The notes under the pieces were generated by a model, which was not told the DNA's origin, ran no database searches, and was given only the letters and a program-made list of their open reading frames with translations. From JAGWNR01 sp964565685 (lineage in GTDB: Bacteria > Patescibacteriota > Minisyncoccia > Phycocordibacterales > PALSA-1337), in NCBI GenBank assembly GCA_964565685.1, contig CAZMFR010000004.1, positions 8,769-72,768 on the forward strand: a stretch of 64,000 nt of DNA, in the 5' to 3' direction. Shown here piece after piece: positions 40,921 through 49,397 of the stretch. The position numbers and the translations under genes are program-made. How positions within the stretch are numbered: position 1 is the first letter of the stretch; each line of letters begins with the position of its first letter.

Positions 40921-41256
40921 ATGCTCGCAAAGCATAATCGGCTTCTAGTAAAGGATTTCGATCTGGTCATCAAATCTGGACGAGAAACCTACTCGCCATT
41001 TTTCTCGATCAAATATGTGCCTGCTGCCACCCTTAAATTTTCTCCTGTGGCACCCAAAAAGATATTTAAAACAGCCGTTTCAAGAAATCGTGCCCGCCGT
41101 AGGGTATACGCCGCTGTCAGAGAGATCCTTTTTTCTAAAAAGATTGACCGATTCTCTATTGTGCTTTTTTTGAAAAGAGATATTAGCGATATCGATAACC
41201 AGCATCTAATTAGCGCTATCAGAGATCTATTTGTGCAAGCGCGCCTAATAAAGTAA
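40921..41256 (+). CDS. rnpA: Ribonuclease P protein component
   Basis: Protein subunit that helps RNase P RNA bind pre-tRNA. The 111-residue basic protein starts MLAKHNRLLVKDFDLVIKSG and has the RNA-binding signature AVSRNRARRRVYAAVREI. TATAAT (40907-40912) ends 8 nt before the ATG and overlaps the rpmH stop, so a separate leaderless transcript can start here besides any rpmH readthrough. Confidence 0.94.
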   Translation: MLAKHNRLLVKDFDLVIKSGRETYSPFFSIKYVPAATLKFSPVAPKKIFKTAVSRNRARRRVYAAVREILFSKKIDRFSIVLFLKRDISDIDNQHLISAIRDLFVQARLIK

Positions 41257-41265
41257 AATACACCC

Positions 41266-42009
41266 ATGTTTTCTTCGATAGCCCATTTATATAATATTGT
41301 CATTTATATTCCGTTGTACAACGGCTTAATCTGGCTCATAGATATCTTTCCATGGATGGATGTTGGCGTCGCTATCATTGCTTTTACCATCATCATCCGG
41401 CTTGTCCTGTTCCCTCTTTCAAAAAAATCGATAAAAACACAGATCAGAATGCGTGAAATACAGCCGGAAATAGCCGCTGTACAGAAAAAATACACAAACA
41501 AGCAGGAGCAGATGCAAAGGACGATGGAACTGTACAAAAAGCACGGTATTCGTCCATTGGCTGGCTCGCTCGTGCTATTTATTCAATTGCCGATCCTCCT
41601 CGGTCTGTATTATGTCTTTGCCAGATCTGGTTTGCCGACTATAAATACGAGCATTCTATACTCATTCATCCGTATCCCTACGATAAACATGAATTTTATC
41701 GGTCTTCTCGATATGTCAAAGATAAGCATAATCATGGCAGCTATCGCCGCCCTGTCGCAATACCTACAGTTGAGATTTTCTCTTGCCTCTCAGCCGCAGC
41801 CGACCGTAGAAGGCGTTAGTAATCCTGCCGCCGCTATGACAAAGCAGATGCGATATCTGATGCCGGTCATGATTTTTATTCTGGCATTTCGTTTCCCCGC
41901 AGCCATATCTCTGTATTGGGCGATCGGAAATCTTTTTATGTTGGGGCAAGAACTATTCGTCAGGTTTCATCACGAAAAGGACAAGAGGAGGGCGATAGGG
42001 CTTGCTTAG
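41266..42009 (+). CDS. yidC: Membrane protein insertase YidC/Oxa1
   Basis: Inserts and folds membrane proteins, with or without SecYEG. The 247-residue short form (no large periplasmic domain) has five helices; VGVAIIAFTIIIRLVLFPLS carries the conserved Arg in the groove, with SLVLFIQLPILLGLYYVF and FRFPAAISLYWAIGNLFML at the end. TAAAAT (41254-41259) ends 6 nt before the ATG and contains the rnpA stop. Its own 3' end overlaps the convergent gene at 42006 by 4 nt. Confidence 0.94.
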   Translation: MFSSIAHLYNIVIYIPLYNGLIWLIDIFPWMDVGVAIIAFTIIIRLVLFPLSKKSIKTQIRMREIQPEIAAVQKKYTNKQEQMQRTMELYKKHGIRPLAGSLVLFIQLPILLGLYYVFARSGLPTINTSILYSFIRIPTINMNFIGLLDMSKISIIMAAIAALSQYLQLRFSLASQPQPTVEGVSNPAAAMTKQMRYLMPVMIFILAFRFPAAISLYWAIGNLFMLGQELFVRFHHEKDKRRAIGLA

Positions 42010-43364
42010 TTTTGGTTTAAGTCTACAGACCACAGAGACAAGTCTTTTTTATTGACGAAGTACAAGAAACGTTCAGACTGGTCTAGAGCCAGCCATTCTG
42101 CGTCGATAGGCGTATTTGCGTCCTTCGTCAAATCGGAGACCATATGGACAGAACCGGTGTCGGTGTCTATTTCCAAAATACGGTCTATTGTGGAAGCGGT
42201 TCCTTCATACCAGGCATCAGGATAGCCGCCGACTGGCACAGATGTCGGCACAGCACAGAAAAGGTCTAGTGGGTTCTGCTTGCTCCAAACGCATTTATCT
42301 GCCAGAGTGACGAATGGCAAGTCTTGGCTAGATGATGTTTTTATATTGTAAAGCGAAGTCACCAAATTTCCAGAAGACGACAAGTCTGAGTACAGGATGA
42401 TTTGTGCTGATGGGTTTGGTAAGACAGATAAACCCGCTACACCGCCCAAAACCTCGCTCATGTTGCCTGTTTTAACGTTGATTGAATATAGATATCCATT
42501 CGAGCCGGCAGATGCCCTCGTAGACATCATAAGGGTGCTCGCCGTAGGCCAGAAGGCATTTACTTGATCCAGCGGAGTGCTGAAGATTTGGTTTGACCCA
42601 CTGCCATCGAGATTTGAAATGAAGCCGACACCATTTCCATTGACATTTTCGATGGTGAAAAGTTGATTGCCTTTCGGTGAAACCGCAGCAGAGATTATGT
42701 TTCCGGGGAAATAAGTGCCGCGCAACTCAAAAGGCGTTTGACCTAGGGTTTGTTGGGTTGTTTGTTGGATCGGCTGGATCGGTATGCTCGTTGTGGCGGT
42801 GCTGGTTCCCACCTGTTTGTTGTTTGTTTTTTTGGTGGACGATGAGGTATCTATTGGAGCGGCAGTAGATTTTAATTGAACATAGAAATTCGTTATGTTA
42901 TCACCCCCCTCTTTTATGTATCTGAAGACTCCCGACATCGCATTTCCATTCCAATAGCTATCATAGACAAGAGGGACTGTTGTATTCGAGATGTTGATCG
43001 GCGTTGCTGAAGCGACGTTCATATCATATATATAACCTGTGCCACGGTCGACAAAGCGCACAAAGGTGCTAGATGCTGTCGTCGAAGCTACAAAACCGCC
43101 TATTGGTGTCGGCCAAATCTCGCGGACTTTTGGCCACCGGAAAGCTTGTTGCCCGTTAGCTGTGCTACTACCTGTTCCACTTGTCCCATTATTCGAGCCA
43201 TTGTTATTGGCTGTCCCACTCGAACCAAACGGGCTAAAGGAATTTTGTCCGTTTACAGAGTTCCCCGTTGTTGGTTTGTTTAGATAAAAGAAGAAATAGG
43301 CAAATCCACCGAGTATCGCCAGTATCAGGATGATTATTATGCTGTATGAAAGTTTGCGGGACAT
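42006..43364 (-). CDS. Membrane-anchored beta-propeller-like protein of secretion locus
   Basis: The 452-residue protein has one N-terminal membrane helix (about 6-28) with the rest outside: a Gly/Ser/Asn-rich linker (35-70), then repeated strands resembling TolB-like propeller blades (GNIISAAVSPKGNQLFTIEN, GFISNLDGSGSNQIF, FLYFVNKKDLSLW). It is the last gene of the secretion locus, 10 nt after the pilin-like gene, suggesting a surface or assembly role; no enzyme motif is seen. Confidence 0.7.
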   Translation of the reverse strand: MSRKLSYSIIIILILAILGGFAYFFFYLNKPTTGNSVNGQNSFSPFGSSGTANNNGSNNGTSGTGSSTANGQQAFRWPKVREIWPTPIGGFVASTTASSTFVRFVDRGTGYIYDMNVASATPINISNTTVPLVYDSYWNGNAMSGVFRYIKEGGDNITNFYVQLKSTAAPIDTSSSTKKTNNKQVGTSTATTSIPIQPIQQTTQQTLGQTPFELRGTYFPGNIISAAVSPKGNQLFTIENVNGNGVGFISNLDGSGSNQIFSTPLDQVNAFWPTASTLMMSTRASAGSNGYLYSINVKTGNMSEVLGGVAGLSVLPNPSAQIILYSDLSSSGNLVTSLYNIKTSSSQDLPFVTLADKCVWSKQNPLDLFCAVPTSVPVGGYPDAWYEGTASTIDRILEIDTDTGSVHMVSDLTKDANTPIDAEWLALDQSERFLYFVNKKDLSLWSVDLNQN

Positions 43365-43374
43365 GGTTTATTTA

Positions 43375-43914
43375 TTACGGAGTGCCTCCAATAGGCAAAG
43401 ATGATCCCCTTTGTGTTGTGTTGTTTTGCAGAATTTGTTTTGCTGTATTCCCAGAAAGGTTATTTTCATTGCTAGATAGATTAGAAAAAGAACTTAAATT
43501 TGAAACTATCAAATTTGGGTCTATTGTGTAAATTATAAGATAAGAACATAATGCCAAAAGAAGACCCAAAACAGCGTTCCATATTTTCTCTTGAGCGCTT
43601 TTTTTGTCTGTTACTGAAGAGGATAACATATATTCAAAACCACCTACCGTTATCATAAAGACTGCTAATACGACCGCTAAAGCCAAAGAGAACTTGTAAG
43701 CATAGGCAATATATGAATTTACATCAATCTGTGTTACTGCTTTATTGCCATTAGCATCGGTTCCACAAGAAACATTTGTGGCCCCATTTAGACACGGCAA
43801 TGGCGCGAGTAGGGTGTATTGAGTTTGAGCTTTAATAAGAGAAAAAGGCAAAAACAAGAAACAAAGAGGAAAAAGTAAAGAGAAAAACAATAATTTTTTA
43901 AAGTGAGATGGCAT
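43375..43914 (-). CDS. VirB2/TrbC-like pilin candidate
   Basis: About 179 residues with a signal peptide (MPSHFKKLLFFSLLFPLCFL, cleavage near IKAQT), a short periplasmic segment, then two closely spaced helices (about residues 70-95 and 115-135; FSLALAVVLAVFMITVGGFE and VLGLLLALCSYLIIYTID). Two hydrophobic helices near the C-terminus with a small loop is the plan of VirB2-type pilins. Starts at 43914 or 43935; both overlap the end of the preceding gene, implying coupling. Confidence 0.65.
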   Translation of the reverse strand: MPSHFKKLLFFSLLFPLCFLFLPFSLIKAQTQYTLLAPLPCLNGATNVSCGTDANGNKAVTQIDVNSYIAYAYKFSLALAVVLAVFMITVGGFEYMLSSSVTDKKSAQEKIWNAVLGLLLALCSYLIIYTIDPNLIVSNLSSFSNLSSNENNLSGNTAKQILQNNTTQRGSSLPIGGTP

Positions 43915-44917
43915 TGTTGTTTTTGTTTGCTTCAAACGTAACTGTTATGGCATTTGTCGCCCCCTGGAGGATTTCTCGCATATTCTGCAGTTGTAATTGT
44001 ACAGGATAGTCGGCGGCGTTTGAAGTGTCTTCTACACGCAGTGTGACGCTCCTGTTTTTTGATAGATTCGATTGACTCGAACCGTTTATCGTCCAACCGT
44101 ATTGCAGACTATTATTTGTCAAACTCGGCAAGGAAAAAGAATATGGTGTAGCCAAAAGAGTGATCTCCTGATTTGAAAAAGTCGTTTGTGCGCCGAGAGC
44201 GAGGTTGTATAAAACGCCATACAGAGGATCATCCTTGTAAAAAACAAGCGAAGGACTTCCCGCCTGTAGGGTAATGACCCCGGATGTTGTCTCAGAGCCA
44301 TCGCGTGTAGAAACACTGACACGAATCGTTGTTGGACGCGGTATGACACTGCCATTTATGATTATCGATTGCTTGCCATAGCCGCTCTGGTTTTGAAGAG
44401 CGGTATAATCTTGTGTCCAACTATATACTAGATTCGACGGGTTTATTTCCTTGCCGGAACTATCGGCCAAGTGCGGCATCGCGATTATTTTAACAGCGTT
44501 CTCATATGCGAAATTTTGTTTACCTTGGAATAATGGGGGTACGTATCCTTGGCTTTCCCAAACCATATCGACTGAACCGCTCTTTATGACTACGGATTTT
44601 TGTATGGTTTTACCGTCTTGTGTTTGGATCAGGATTGTCACGTTGCTCTCCTTGCCCAATGCTGGTGCAGTCAGATTTATATCGTTCTTGCCGATACCCT
44701 CGGTTATTTTTTGTCCGTTAACAACCCAGGTGATATATGCCGAAGAAATATCTGACAAATAGTCTTGGAGGTTTATCTCGACATTCTTGCCCGGGACAGG
44801 ATTCTGTGGAGTGATCGTCATATCAATTCCATCTACAGAGCTGGGGACCTGAGCATGGGCAATAGAAAATGAAAGAACAAAAGAAGCGAAAAAGAAAGTT
44901 AAGGCGAGCTTTTTCAT
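43898..44917 (-). CDS. Secreted Ig-like protein of secretion locus
   Basis: The 339-residue protein has a clear signal peptide (MKKLALTFFFASFVLSFSIA, cleavage after AHA), then beta-rich repeats that look like Ig-like domains (SSAYITWVVNGQKITEGIG, TRDGSETTSGVITLQAG, SLQYGWTINGSS). Probably exported and cell-surface or periplasmic. TAGAAT ends 6 nt before the ATG, and a strong palindrome pair lies just upstream at 44948-44991. Confidence 0.7.
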   Translation of the reverse strand: MKKLALTFFFASFVLSFSIAHAQVPSSVDGIDMTITPQNPVPGKNVEINLQDYLSDISSAYITWVVNGQKITEGIGKNDINLTAPALGKESNVTILIQTQDGKTIQKSVVIKSGSVDMVWESQGYVPPLFQGKQNFAYENAVKIIAMPHLADSSGKEINPSNLVYSWTQDYTALQNQSGYGKQSIIINGSVIPRPTTIRVSVSTRDGSETTSGVITLQAGSPSLVFYKDDPLYGVLYNLALGAQTTFSNQEITLLATPYSFSLPSLTNNSLQYGWTINGSSQSNLSKNRSVTLRVEDTSNAADYPVQLQLQNMREILQGATNAITVTFEANKNNNAISL

Positions 44918-44947
44918 AGCTTTATTCTATCATGTCAAGACGTCACC

Positions 44948-44991
44948 TTGTACAAGACTTCTCCACAAGTACAAGGTGCTACCTTGTACTA
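44948..44991. promoter_or_regulatory. Palindrome pair, same design as the tsaE operators
   Basis: CTTGTACAAG at 44948-44957 and arms AGTACAAGGT / ACCTTGTACT around GCT at 44969-44991. The 10-3-10 arm layout matches 26661-26683 with the same AGTACAAGG core. It is just upstream of the promoter for the 43898-44917 gene. Confidence 0.6.
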
Positions 44992-45477
44992 AACCCCACC
45001 GTTTGGCAGTCTCACACCGCCTTGGTTCATGGGTTTTTGAATGACTGGTGGTTTACGAGTGCCATTTACGTTTAACGGAGCTTCCCCACCCCCAGTTTCT
45101 CCTTCTGCTTTTTCTGCTAGTTTGTTTATCTTTGCTACCGCCAAGACTATTTTTGAGGATAATTTTTCTTGGTTTTGTTCCGCCTTAACTACTTTGTGTG
45201 TAAAATCAATCGTGACGAGCGTCCCTGGATAAAATTCGAACGTCATTTCTGATCCAATGAAATTAGATATCAATCTTAATAGTGCCGCTGGGTTATTCAT
45301 ATTCACTCCACGTAACTGGAAGTAAATGTATAACAAAAGAGCCAGTCCCATTTCAATGAGTTCATTTAATGCTTCTCCTACACCAACAAAAAGATCGAGT
45401 ATTATTTGAGCTATCCAAATGATTACTCCAAAAAAATAAAGCATTCTCCACTCCCATTTTCCGATTTTTGAATTCAT
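44989..45477 (-). CDS. Small membrane protein of secretion locus, 162 aa
   Basis: Not recognised. Two hydrophobic segments (about residues 12-30 and 40-55) are followed by a soluble tail rich in Gly and Pro (GGGEAPLNVNG, KPMNQGGVRLP). It starts 12 nt after the VirB4 stop, so it is in the same operon and probably contributes to the membrane channel. Confidence 0.62.
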   Translation of the reverse strand: MNSKIGKWEWRMLYFFGVIIWIAQIILDLFVGVGEALNELIEMGLALLLYIYFQLRGVNMNNPAALLRLISNFIGSEMTFEFYPGTLVTIDFTHKVVKAEQNQEKLSSKIVLAVAKINKLAEKAEGETGGGEAPLNVNGTRKPPVIQKPMNQGGVRLPNGGV

Positions 45478-45489
45478 TGTTTTGATTTA

Positions 45490-47370
45490 CTACAACAATG
45501 TTGAAGTAGTAGTCGCTCTTTTACCAGTAGCACCGGTTCCAATCGCCGCAGTTGTTGCATTTGCCGCCAATGCTTCCTTCTTTGCCTCTTTTATTGCCGC
45601 CAATTGCGCTGGATTGCTGGTGATTATTTGGTCTTCGGTGTACGAAGCCACGACCTTTATTGCTACGTGCTTTAATCCGACGAAAAATATCCCTTCTCCT
45701 ACATCTGACTCGAGCAAGAGATATTTTTCCTCGTCTGTAAGATTGAATACTTTTTGTATGTTATCCATGGAAGTCGGCGATTGCTTCAAAAGTATTTGAA
45801 TGGACGAGTTCGTTAAAATAGGCATGCCGTAGGGCGATTTTAGGAAATCATCGACGTCTTGGGTGATGGTGGCAAGGCCCAGGAAATATTTGCGACCGCG
45901 CTTGGCTATGGACAATAGGAATGATGCGGTGTCTTCGCTTTTCATCATCCACCATGCCTCATCGACGACCATCAGGCGTTTTTTTATGTCTTTCCTGATT
46001 GCGTTCCATATGTGGTGAGTGACGATATACATTGCGACGGGCTTTAGCTCGTCTTCCATATCGCGCACGGAAAAGACCACGAATTTATGATTTATATCGA
46101 CATTCGTAGGGTGATTTAGAAAACCAGACCATGTACCGGTGGTGAATTTTGTCAAACGTTCGACCAGAGATTCTGCGCCCTCCATGCCGCCCAAGACAAG
46201 CTCGAAATCGCCTAGAAGCGGCGGCGTGACATTGGCGAAATTTGAATCTGCGGAAATGTCTTTCAGAGCATAAGTTTCGGTGATTGCCCGGTCGATTATA
46301 GCGTCTTCTTCTGGCGTCAATCCGCCCAACATGACACGGAACAAACCGACCAGATTGATGATATTTGAACGCAATATGTCTGCCCCGCTTTCATCCTCCC
46401 TAGCGATCGGCAGGTCGAATGGATTTATATGGTGCTCTGAATTGAGCGAGATGTTGAAATATTTTCCTCCGGTCAATTCAGCCATATGCTCGTACTCGCG
46501 CTCCGGATCGATTATGATGACTTCGGTGTCGAACATCAATGTTCGCAGAATTTCCAGTTTTGTGCAGTATGATTTACCAGAGCCGGACTTGGCAAAAGTG
46601 ACAGAGTTATAGTTCTCCAGAAGATATCTGTCAAAAATGACCAGAGACGAGTTGTGCCTATTTATGCCGTAGAGGATTCCCTTATCAGAAGTGAGATCGA
46701 ATGATACGAATGGAAAAATCGAAGAAAGCGGAGCAGAATTCATCTTTGAATTGACGTTCAGCTCGTCATTTCCGATAGGCAGAACGCTCCTGTACCCGCT
46801 CTCCTGTTGGAAAAGGGCCGGTTTTATGTAAACCATCTTTGCTTCGAGGATAGATTTGATCTCGCTTTCCAATTTATCTAGCTCTGTCTCGTTGTCGCCA
46901 AATATGGTTAGGTAAACGCCGACGTCGAATATTTTTTCTTGTGCCTGCATCAGAGTGTCGCGCAAGCTCTCAAGGTCCTGGTAGGCCGTGTCCAGGGCTG
47001 GGTCGCGGACTAGGCCCCGGTCTTCACGGCGCGAGATCTGGCTTTGCACCTCGGCTACTTTTTTCTGGAATTTTCGCAGGATCTTTGAAGTATCGACAGG
47101 ATGAATGAATATGGAGATATTGAAGACTTTGTCTAGATTTATGATCGGCGCGAACCAGCTGTCAGTCAGAAACCTAGGATAAGAAATGACAAAAAATGTT
47201 CTCGCCAATTTTTCTCCAAGGTTCAGCTCTTTTGGCCCGATCTTTAAAGCAGAAGGCGCAATGATGTCTTTTAATTCCAAAACGCCATCCTGATAGATGT
47301 CTTGGGGCAAGAGAGAAACGAGCGGTTGCTCATCGTCTTTCTTTTTGAATAGTTTTGAGAATATTGACAT
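45490..47370 (-). CDS. VirB4/TraC-type ATPase, C-terminal part
   Basis: Motor ATPase of type IV secretion. The 626-residue protein has Walker A FAKSGSGKSYCTKLEILR (about residue 250), VIIIDPEREYEHMAELTGG, Walker B LMVVDEAWWMMKSE and the sensor KRGRKYFLGLATITQDV. The N-terminal domain (1-225) includes the VirB4 region with IFIHPVDTSKIL. The preceding gene at 47449-48078 also looks like a VirB4 N-terminal module, so the function appears shared between two proteins. Confidence 0.93.
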   Translation of the reverse strand: MSIFSKLFKKKDDEQPLVSLLPQDIYQDGVLELKDIIAPSALKIGPKELNLGEKLARTFFVISYPRFLTDSWFAPIINLDKVFNISIFIHPVDTSKILRKFQKKVAEVQSQISRREDRGLVRDPALDTAYQDLESLRDTLMQAQEKIFDVGVYLTIFGDNETELDKLESEIKSILEAKMVYIKPALFQQESGYRSVLPIGNDELNVNSKMNSAPLSSIFPFVSFDLTSDKGILYGINRHNSSLVIFDRYLLENYNSVTFAKSGSGKSYCTKLEILRTLMFDTEVIIIDPEREYEHMAELTGGKYFNISLNSEHHINPFDLPIAREDESGADILRSNIINLVGLFRVMLGGLTPEEDAIIDRAITETYALKDISADSNFANVTPPLLGDFELVLGGMEGAESLVERLTKFTTGTWSGFLNHPTNVDINHKFVVFSVRDMEDELKPVAMYIVTHHIWNAIRKDIKKRLMVVDEAWWMMKSEDTASFLLSIAKRGRKYFLGLATITQDVDDFLKSPYGMPILTNSSIQILLKQSPTSMDNIQKVFNLTDEEKYLLLESDVGEGIFFVGLKHVAIKVVASYTEDQIITSNPAQLAAIKEAKKEALAANATTAAIGTGATGKRATTTSTLL

Positions 47371-47448
47371 GGATTTAAGATTTGGGATCTAAGATTTAAG
47401 AGAAGAATTGCTCGCATTATTCTTGATTCTTAAATCATGAATCTTGAA

Positions 47449-48078
47449 TCAAGTGATCTGCATCGGCTTTTCCGTATCTCCCGGATTGAATATCTTGTAG
47501 AACAATTCTACCACTTCCTCAGTTCCTAGCTCGACCACGCGAACGCCGCATCGCACCAGGCCCTGCTCGACCACGCCGACTCTCTGCTCCAACTGGCTCC
47601 GATATTCTTCGAAATCTTCGGTAGCTGTCGGGGCGGTCTTTTTATTGCCTGGGAGGAAACGCGAAACTGGATTGGTGCTCTTGCCGAGTATTGGTGCGGC
47701 GTATGGCACTACGATGAAGAACGTCTTTGTCATTATGTTGGAGCTATCGACGAATGTCTTTATAAAATCTATGTATTCTTGCACCTGGATCTTCATAAGC
47801 TCGGTCGTTTGATTCTTGTATTGCTCCTCTAGAAGGGCCATATATGGCCGTATGTCTAGCTTTTTCGATTGGACGAAGATTTGCAGATCGAAATCGAGAG
47901 AATTCAAAAAATTTTGGAACTGAAACAAAATAGAGTTTTGCTCATCCGATGATTTGAGGGCGAAATTGACGGACGAAGCCATGACAAGAGCCCGAAATGA
48001 ACCGTCGTTCAATATAGCCACTCCATCACGGACTTCTTTTATAGGGACGAATGCTTGGGATTCTTTTGGAGTAGGCAT
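47449..48078 (-). CDS. TraC/VirB4 N-terminal-type protein
   Basis: The 209-residue soluble protein has no P-loop. FVPIKEVRDGVAILNDGSFR and LVMASSVNFALKS with FQNFLNSLDFDLQIFVQS resemble the N-terminal domain of TraC/VirB4 ATPases. It follows PrgI by 5 nt and precedes the ATPase gene by 78 nt, the order seen in Gram-positive-type loci (PrgI, then VirB4). It may dock the ATPase on the membrane. Confidence 0.8.
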   Translation of the reverse strand: MPTPKESQAFVPIKEVRDGVAILNDGSFRALVMASSVNFALKSSDEQNSILFQFQNFLNSLDFDLQIFVQSKKLDIRPYMALLEEQYKNQTTELMKIQVQEYIDFIKTFVDSSNIMTKTFFIVVPYAAPILGKSTNPVSRFLPGNKKTAPTATEDFEEYRSQLEQRVGVVEQGLVRCGVRVVELGTEEVVELFYKIFNPGDTEKPMQIT

Positions 48079-48083
48079 GATCG

Positions 48084-48560
48084 TTATTTATGAGTGACTT
48101 CCCCTGAATTGATTCTCTCTTGTATATCCAAATTCCACGCGAGATCTTTTAACTTGCTCTGTGACACTTTTGGTACCATGACGCCGGCGTATTTTCCAGC
48201 ACCCGCGCCAGCCGTATCGTTCGACTTGTCATTTCCAGCCGCTTTCATTTTTGCCTCGATCAAAGCCGCCTGTTTCTTGTCATCCTTTTTCCATAAATAA
48301 AGCTTTGAACCGACGCTGTATCTGAAAGCTGACTCCAGGACGTTGATGAACGGGCGATTATTGACCCGATAGAAGGCCAACGCCGCGGAAAAAGCCAGAA
48401 CGAGGATTATAGGAACGGCTGAAAATATCAGCGACGGTATAAAGCGATATAGCATATATGCCGAGGCAATGCCGCCGATCATATAGATGAACTGTTTGAA
48501 TGTGAAAGGACCGAATATCTTGTCCTCGACGTCAATGAATTGAGGAACCTGGTATTGCAT
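48084..48560 (-). CDS. PrgI family membrane protein
   Basis: The 158-residue protein starts MQYQVPQFIDVEDKIFGPFT, the PrgI signature, with two membrane helices (about residues 22-64) and a cytoplasmic tail. PrgI is the VirB3-like component of conjugation systems of Gram-positive type and works with VirB4. TATACT (complement of 48567-48572) ends 6 nt before the ATG, indicating a separate leaderless promoter within the locus. Confidence 0.9.
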   Translation of the reverse strand: MQYQVPQFIDVEDKIFGPFTFKQFIYMIGGIASAYMLYRFIPSLIFSAVPIILVLAFSAALAFYRVNNRPFINVLESAFRYSVGSKLYLWKKDDKKQAALIEAKMKAAGNDKSNDTAGAGAGKYAGVMVPKVSQSKLKDLAWNLDIQERINSGEVTHK

Positions 48561-48575
48561 GTCTATAGTATAGCA

Positions 48576-49394
48576 TCATTCCAACGCTTCCCTATATGGA
48601 TCCGTCCCATCGTACGGTCTGACTTTCTTCTCTTGTTTCCCGGCATCTGAATTTTCTCCAGAAGAGCCAGAACCCATCGGCATAGCCACGCCTTTCGATA
48701 GCAGAGTGTCTACTATGCTAGATTGATCCGGCTGTTTCTTGGCGCTTTCTTTTGAAGCATTGTCCTCCGCTGTTGTTTCTGGAATGTCGCTGAGCAGATG
48801 TTCCGACGATATATCACTGTCCAATTCCAAGACGTTCATTATATCTTCTTTTGATTCCAAACTTTTTGGGTTTGATTCTGGCGCAGGCGTCTCATCATTC
48901 TTGTCAACCACGAACCCGCCCGCTTTTTCGACAGCTGAAACGACTGATTCTTTTTTTGCTTTCTCAGCGTCTATCAGCATTGTTTCTTCGCCTGTTTGTT
49001 CAGCAGGCGTGCTTTTGCCGAATTGATTATTTTCTTGCTCGGCACCGCCGCTTTCTTTGCTATAGCCCCCCTCCTCTTCCCCTTCAATTTTTTTCAACGA
49101 CTCCCGTATCTTGTCGAATATCTGTTTATTGATGTCTTGGGCGATGAGCATGGCCTTGCCTGTGTCTACCTGCATTCTCCTGGCGATATTCGTTACGAAT
49201 CTATCTTCCGGCGTAAGACCAATCATGGTCAGGCCGACCTCGTCGACGAGCTCGCTTATCTGATCGTACAACAGATCGTGTTTTTGGCCGATATCTACGA
49301 CTGTGTTCGTGGTGCTTATAGAGTCGATGGCTTCACGGATATCAGCAGGCAATTTGTTGTAGCGGCTTTTAATTTGTTCTGGTGTGTATGGCAT
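48576..49394 (-). CDS. Acidic hypothetical protein of secretion locus, 272 aa
   Basis: Not recognised. Residues 1-105 form a helical domain (MPYTPEQIKSRYNKLPADIR, TEDRFVTNIARRM-like segment PEDRFVTNIARRMQ); the rest is acidic and low complexity (SSEHLLSDIPETTAEDNASK). No signal peptide. Placed between VirB6-like and PrgI genes with 3-15 nt gaps. Similar position in Parcubacteria loci suggests a cytoplasmic adaptor; that is inference. Confidence 0.62.
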   Translation of the reverse strand: MPYTPEQIKSRYNKLPADIREAIDSISTTNTVVDIGQKHDLLYDQISELVDEVGLTMIGLTPEDRFVTNIARRMQVDTGKAMLIAQDINKQIFDKIRESLKKIEGEEEGGYSKESGGAEQENNQFGKSTPAEQTGEETMLIDAEKAKKESVVSAVEKAGGFVVDKNDETPAPESNPKSLESKEDIMNVLELDSDISSEHLLSDIPETTAEDNASKESAKKQPDQSSIVDTLLSKGVAMPMGSGSSGENSDAGKQEKKVRPYDGTDPYREALE

Positions 49395-49397
49395 GGG

